Assembly: GCF_004360225.1 (NCBI RefSeq)
Contig: NZ_SNUA01000002.1
Coordinates: 372,001 to 436,000 of the forward strand
DNA from: Alcanivorax sp. 24
Lineage (GTDB): Bacteria; Pseudomonadota; Gammaproteobacteria; Pseudomonadales; Alcanivoracaceae
Length of the DNA stretch: 64,000 nt
Direction: 5' to 3'
The position numbers and the translations under genes are program-made. The notes beneath the pieces were generated by a model. That model was not told the origin of the DNA and made no database searches. It saw only the letters and a program-made list of their open reading frames with translations. Shown in pieces: positions 61,665 through 64,000 of the stretch. Every line of letters begins with the position of its first letter. The stretch's first letter is position 1.

Positions 61665-62870
61665 TCACTTCAGCTCTTTCGAACTCAATCCCAGCACCCG
61701 TCGGGCGATCACCAGTTGCTGGATTTGCTGGGTGCCCTCGAAGATGTCGAGAATCTTTGAATCACGGGCCCATTTTTCCAGCAGTTCGTCCTCGGTGTAG
61801 CCGAGGCTGCCCGCCAGTTCCACGCAGCGTAGAGTGATATAGTTTCCGACCCGGCCGGCCTTGGCTTTGCTAATCGACGCTTCCAGCGTATTGGCTTTCT
61901 TGTTGTCCGCCATCCAGGCCGCCTTCACCGCCAGCCAATAAGCCGCTTCCCAGTCCGCTTCCATTCTGTAGATTTCCGCTTCCACCGCGGAGCAGTTGTC
62001 CACCGGTTTGCCGTAATCGTAGCTCATCTGTTTTTCGAGCAATTCCTTGATACGTTCCAATGAGGCCTTGGCGCAACCGATGGCCATGGCCGCCACCAGT
62101 GGGCGGGTGTTGTCGAAGGTCTCCATCACCCCGGCGAAACCTTTCTTGGTATCGATCTCCGGGCTGCCAAGTAGATTTTCCGCCGGCACCCGGCAATCCA
62201 CGAAATTGATGGCGGCAGTGTCGGAGGCGCGGATGCCCAGCTTTTTCTCCAGGCGGGCCAGTTCCATGCCCGGTGTGCCCCAGTCCACCACGAAGGACTT
62301 GATGGCGGCGCGGCCCAACTGTGGATCCAGGGTCGCCCAAACCACCACGCAGTCGGCGCGCTGGCCGGAAGTGACAAAGATTTTCTCGCCGTTGAGAACG
62401 TAGTGATCGCCGTCCTTTTTCGCCGTGGTGCGAATGGCGGCGGAATCGGAACCGCAGCCCGGCTCGGTGATCGCCATGGCGGCCCATTTGCCCTTGAACC
62501 GCTCCAACTGTTCGTCATTGGCGACGGCGGCGATGGCGGCGTTGCCGAGCCCCTGGCGGGGCATGGCGAGCAAAAAGCCGGTATCGCCATAGCACATCTC
62601 CATGGCGCCCAGGCAAACACCCATGTTGGCGCCGTTTTTCACACTGCCGCCGTCCTCCACCTTGCCGCTGCCGGTGGTGGCGGCACCAGCGGAATTGGCC
62701 GGGTCGCCTTCGTTGAAGCCGTCCAGAACGGCGGCCAGCATATCCAGCTCCTTGGGGTACTCGTGTTCGCCGCGGTCGTACTTGCGGGAAATCGGGCGGA
62801 GGGTACTGCGCGCCACCTGGTAGGCGTTATTGATCAGCGGTTTGAACTTCTTCGGAATCTCGATATTCAT
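61665..62870 (-). CDS. acyl-CoA dehydrogenase, catalytic-type subunit
   Basis: A 401-residue acyl-CoA dehydrogenase. The FAD and substrate motif ITEPGCGSDSAAIRTT is intact, and the catalytic Glu sits in DIFEGTQQIQQLVIARR. By contrast, the region that in normal homologues is RxxFGxxIxxxQ reads MSYDYGKPVDNCSAVEAEI, so the residues that contact the FAD of the partner subunit look lost. AAGGAGGG precedes ATG 62870, in the 3' end of the adjacent homologue gene. The two genes are probably co-transcribed. Confidence 0.9.
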   Translation of the reverse strand: MNIEIPKKFKPLINNAYQVARSTLRPISRKYDRGEHEYPKELDMLAAVLDGFNEGDPANSAGAATTGSGKVEDGGSVKNGANMGVCLGAMEMCYGDTGFLLAMPRQGLGNAAIAAVANDEQLERFKGKWAAMAITEPGCGSDSAAIRTTAKKDGDHYVLNGEKIFVTSGQRADCVVVWATLDPQLGRAAIKSFVVDWGTPGMELARLEKKLGIRASDTAAINFVDCRVPAENLLGSPEIDTKKGFAGVMETFDNTRPLVAAMAIGCAKASLERIKELLEKQMSYDYGKPVDNCSAVEAEIYRMEADWEAAYWLAVKAAWMADNKKANTLEASISKAKAGRVGNYITLRCVELAGSLGYTEDELLEKWARDSKILDIFEGTQQIQQLVIARRVLGLSSKELK

Positions 62871-62884
62871 GTGGGTTTCCCTCC

Positions 62885-64000
62885 TTACAGGTGCAAGCCG
62901 CCAAAGGCGACGCCAACGGCACGCAAATCACGGTACCAGCGCTCCACCGGATACTCCTTGGTAAAGCCGTGGCCGCCGAGCAGCTGAACGCCATCGGTGC
63001 CGATTTTCATGGCTTTGTCCTTGACCAGAGTACGGGCCAGGTGCGCCTCGCGGCGGAACGGTTTGCCCTGTTCGGCACGGCACGCCGCCCGGTAGGTGAG
63101 CATGCGCATGGCATCCAGTTCAATGGCCATGTCGGCGATCATGAAAGCCACCGCCTGGCGGTGGCTGATCGGTTCACCGAAAGCGGTGCGTTCGTTACAG
63201 TAAGGAATCACATAATCCAGCACCGCCTGGGCGGTGCCGATCGCCAGAGCGCACCAGGCCAGAGTGCCCAGGTCGACGAAGGCGCGATAGTCAAAATCCT
63301 CGTCGCCCAGACGGTTCTGTTCCGGGACCCTCACTTCATCGAGGCGCAGAGGACGCTGGGCGCTGGCGCGAATCCCCATGGCGGGGTCCTCTCCCACGGT
63401 CAGGCCTTTGCTGCCGCCTTCGACGATGAACACCGCCGGTCCTTCATCGGTGGCCGCCGCCACCAGAAACAGCTCGGCTTCCGCGGCCAGCGGAACCAGG
63501 GATTTCTCCCCGCTGATGACCCAGTCGTCGCCATCGCGGGTGGCGTGGGTGTTCAGCAGCATGGGATCGAACAGCGGGCGGGGCTCCGTTACCGCGATGG
63601 TGGCCAGTGGCGCTTGTTCCTCGGCGAAGCTGCCCAGGTACTTGTCCTGCTGCGAGGCCGTGCCCCAGCGGGTCAGCGCATTGGCGACGCCCATGGGCGC
63701 CAGAATCGCCACCGCCTGACCCATGTCTCCCCAGCCCAGATCCTCGGCCACCAGCATGCTGGTGACGGTGGTGCTCTCGTTGGCGGCGCCGCCGAGTGCT
63801 TCCGGGACGGCGAAGAAATTCAGTCCCAGTTCCCGTGCCTGGCTCAGCACTTCCTCGGCGGTGCCCTGGTCATGGTCGGCCTGCTCCGCCTGTTCTCTCA
63901 GCACTTCGCCGGCGAAGGCCCGCACGCTGTCGCGGATCATCTGCTGCTCTTCGGTGATATTGAGATCGAACAGGTCGGTGGTGGTGCCCGGCGCGTTCAG
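62885..64000 (-). CDS. acyl-CoA dehydrogenase-like protein, likely partner subunit (5' end cut)
   Basis: The frame is open from the window edge; 371 codons are visible, ending at TAA 62885-62887. Family features are present (KYLGSFAEEQAPLATIAVTE; GGHGFTKEYPVERWYRDLRA). However the ITEPxxGSD motif is degenerate (VTEPRPLFDP) and the sequence ends right after YRDLRAVGVAFGGLHL, without the catalytic-Glu EGT motif. It does keep ERTAFGEPISHRQ, the FAD-contact motif. It looks like the non-catalytic partner of the downstream gene, 14 bases away. Confidence 0.85.
   Translation of the reverse strand: MNAPGTTTDLFDLNITEEQQMIRDSVRAFAGEVLREQAEQADHDQGTAEEVLSQARELGLNFFAVPEALGGAANESTTVTSMLVAEDLGWGDMGQAVAILAPMGVANALTRWGTASQQDKYLGSFAEEQAPLATIAVTEPRPLFDPMLLNTHATRDGDDWVISGEKSLVPLAAEAELFLVAAATDEGPAVFIVEGGSKGLTVGEDPAMGIRASAQRPLRLDEVRVPEQNRLGDEDFDYRAFVDLGTLAWCALAIGTAQAVLDYVIPYCNERTAFGEPISHRQAVAFMIADMAIELDAMRMLTYRAACRAEQGKPFRREAHLARTLVKDKAMKIGTDGVQLLGGHGFTKEYPVERWYRDLRAVGVAFGGLHL

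Noticed and set aside
1-64000. Prophage, integron or genomic island
   Set aside because: No integrase, recombinase, tRNA-flanked repeat or change in base composition was seen; only the small non-autonomous element at 47387 is clearly mobile.

Overview
The window reads as chromosomal DNA from a GC-rich, aerobic, lipid- and alkane-using gammaproteobacterium. The gene content (AlkJ-like GMC alcohol dehydrogenase, DesT/DesC/DesB desaturase set, several acyl-CoA enzymes, SelD-oxidoreductase fusion, pel operon) fits Alcanivorax/Alloalcanivorax or a close relative; this is inferred from gene content, not from a marker gene. Coding density is high. No rRNA, tRNA, prophage or CRISPR array was seen. 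Both ends cut genes: a CaiB/BaiF CoA-transferase at the left and an acyl-CoA dehydrogenase-like gene at the right.

Layout: 1-8.3 kb holds housekeeping and metabolic genes (CoA-transferase, trmH, a methyltransferase, a Do-family protease, a membrane-anchored beta-helix protein, a GMC alcohol dehydrogenase, an HNH nuclease). 8.4-20.6 kb is a complete pel exopolysaccharide operon (pelA to pelG, tightly overlapping), in which pelB is divided into two genes. 20.8-28.8 kb is the alpha-2-macroglobulin/pbpC envelope-defence pair. 28.8-44.1 kb holds a MerR regulator with a divergent class IV aminotransferase, a BCCT transporter, an exported M14-like protein, an ABC-F ATPase, a small AAA ATPase, an MscK-like channel, the PA2778/PA2779-type pair, and the selenium genes selD (fused to a flavoprotein) and mnmH.

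44.4-64 kb is dominated by acyl-CoA and fatty-acid chemistry: a MaoC/HtdX-like hydratase, desT-desC-desB, an AraC regulator, a long FabG4-type reductase divergent from a FadI-like thiolase, tesB, fadH with a divergent TetR, and two adjacent acyl-CoA dehydrogenase genes whose key motifs look complementary. A PepSY-PepSY-response regulator-PhoQ-like kinase operon lies at 56-58.7 kb.

Intergenic DNA carries several repeat families: REP-like hairpins, a short CGC-NNN-CA mini-repeat family, a GTCAT...ATGAC hairpin pair, and a 298-bp MITE with 22-bp perfect terminal inverted repeats that sits directly after the desC stop codon. The best candidates for new biology are the split pelB, the complementary acyl-CoA dehydrogenase pair, the MITE inside desCB, the 11-bp periodic operator in front of the PepSY two-component operon, and the mini-repeat family.
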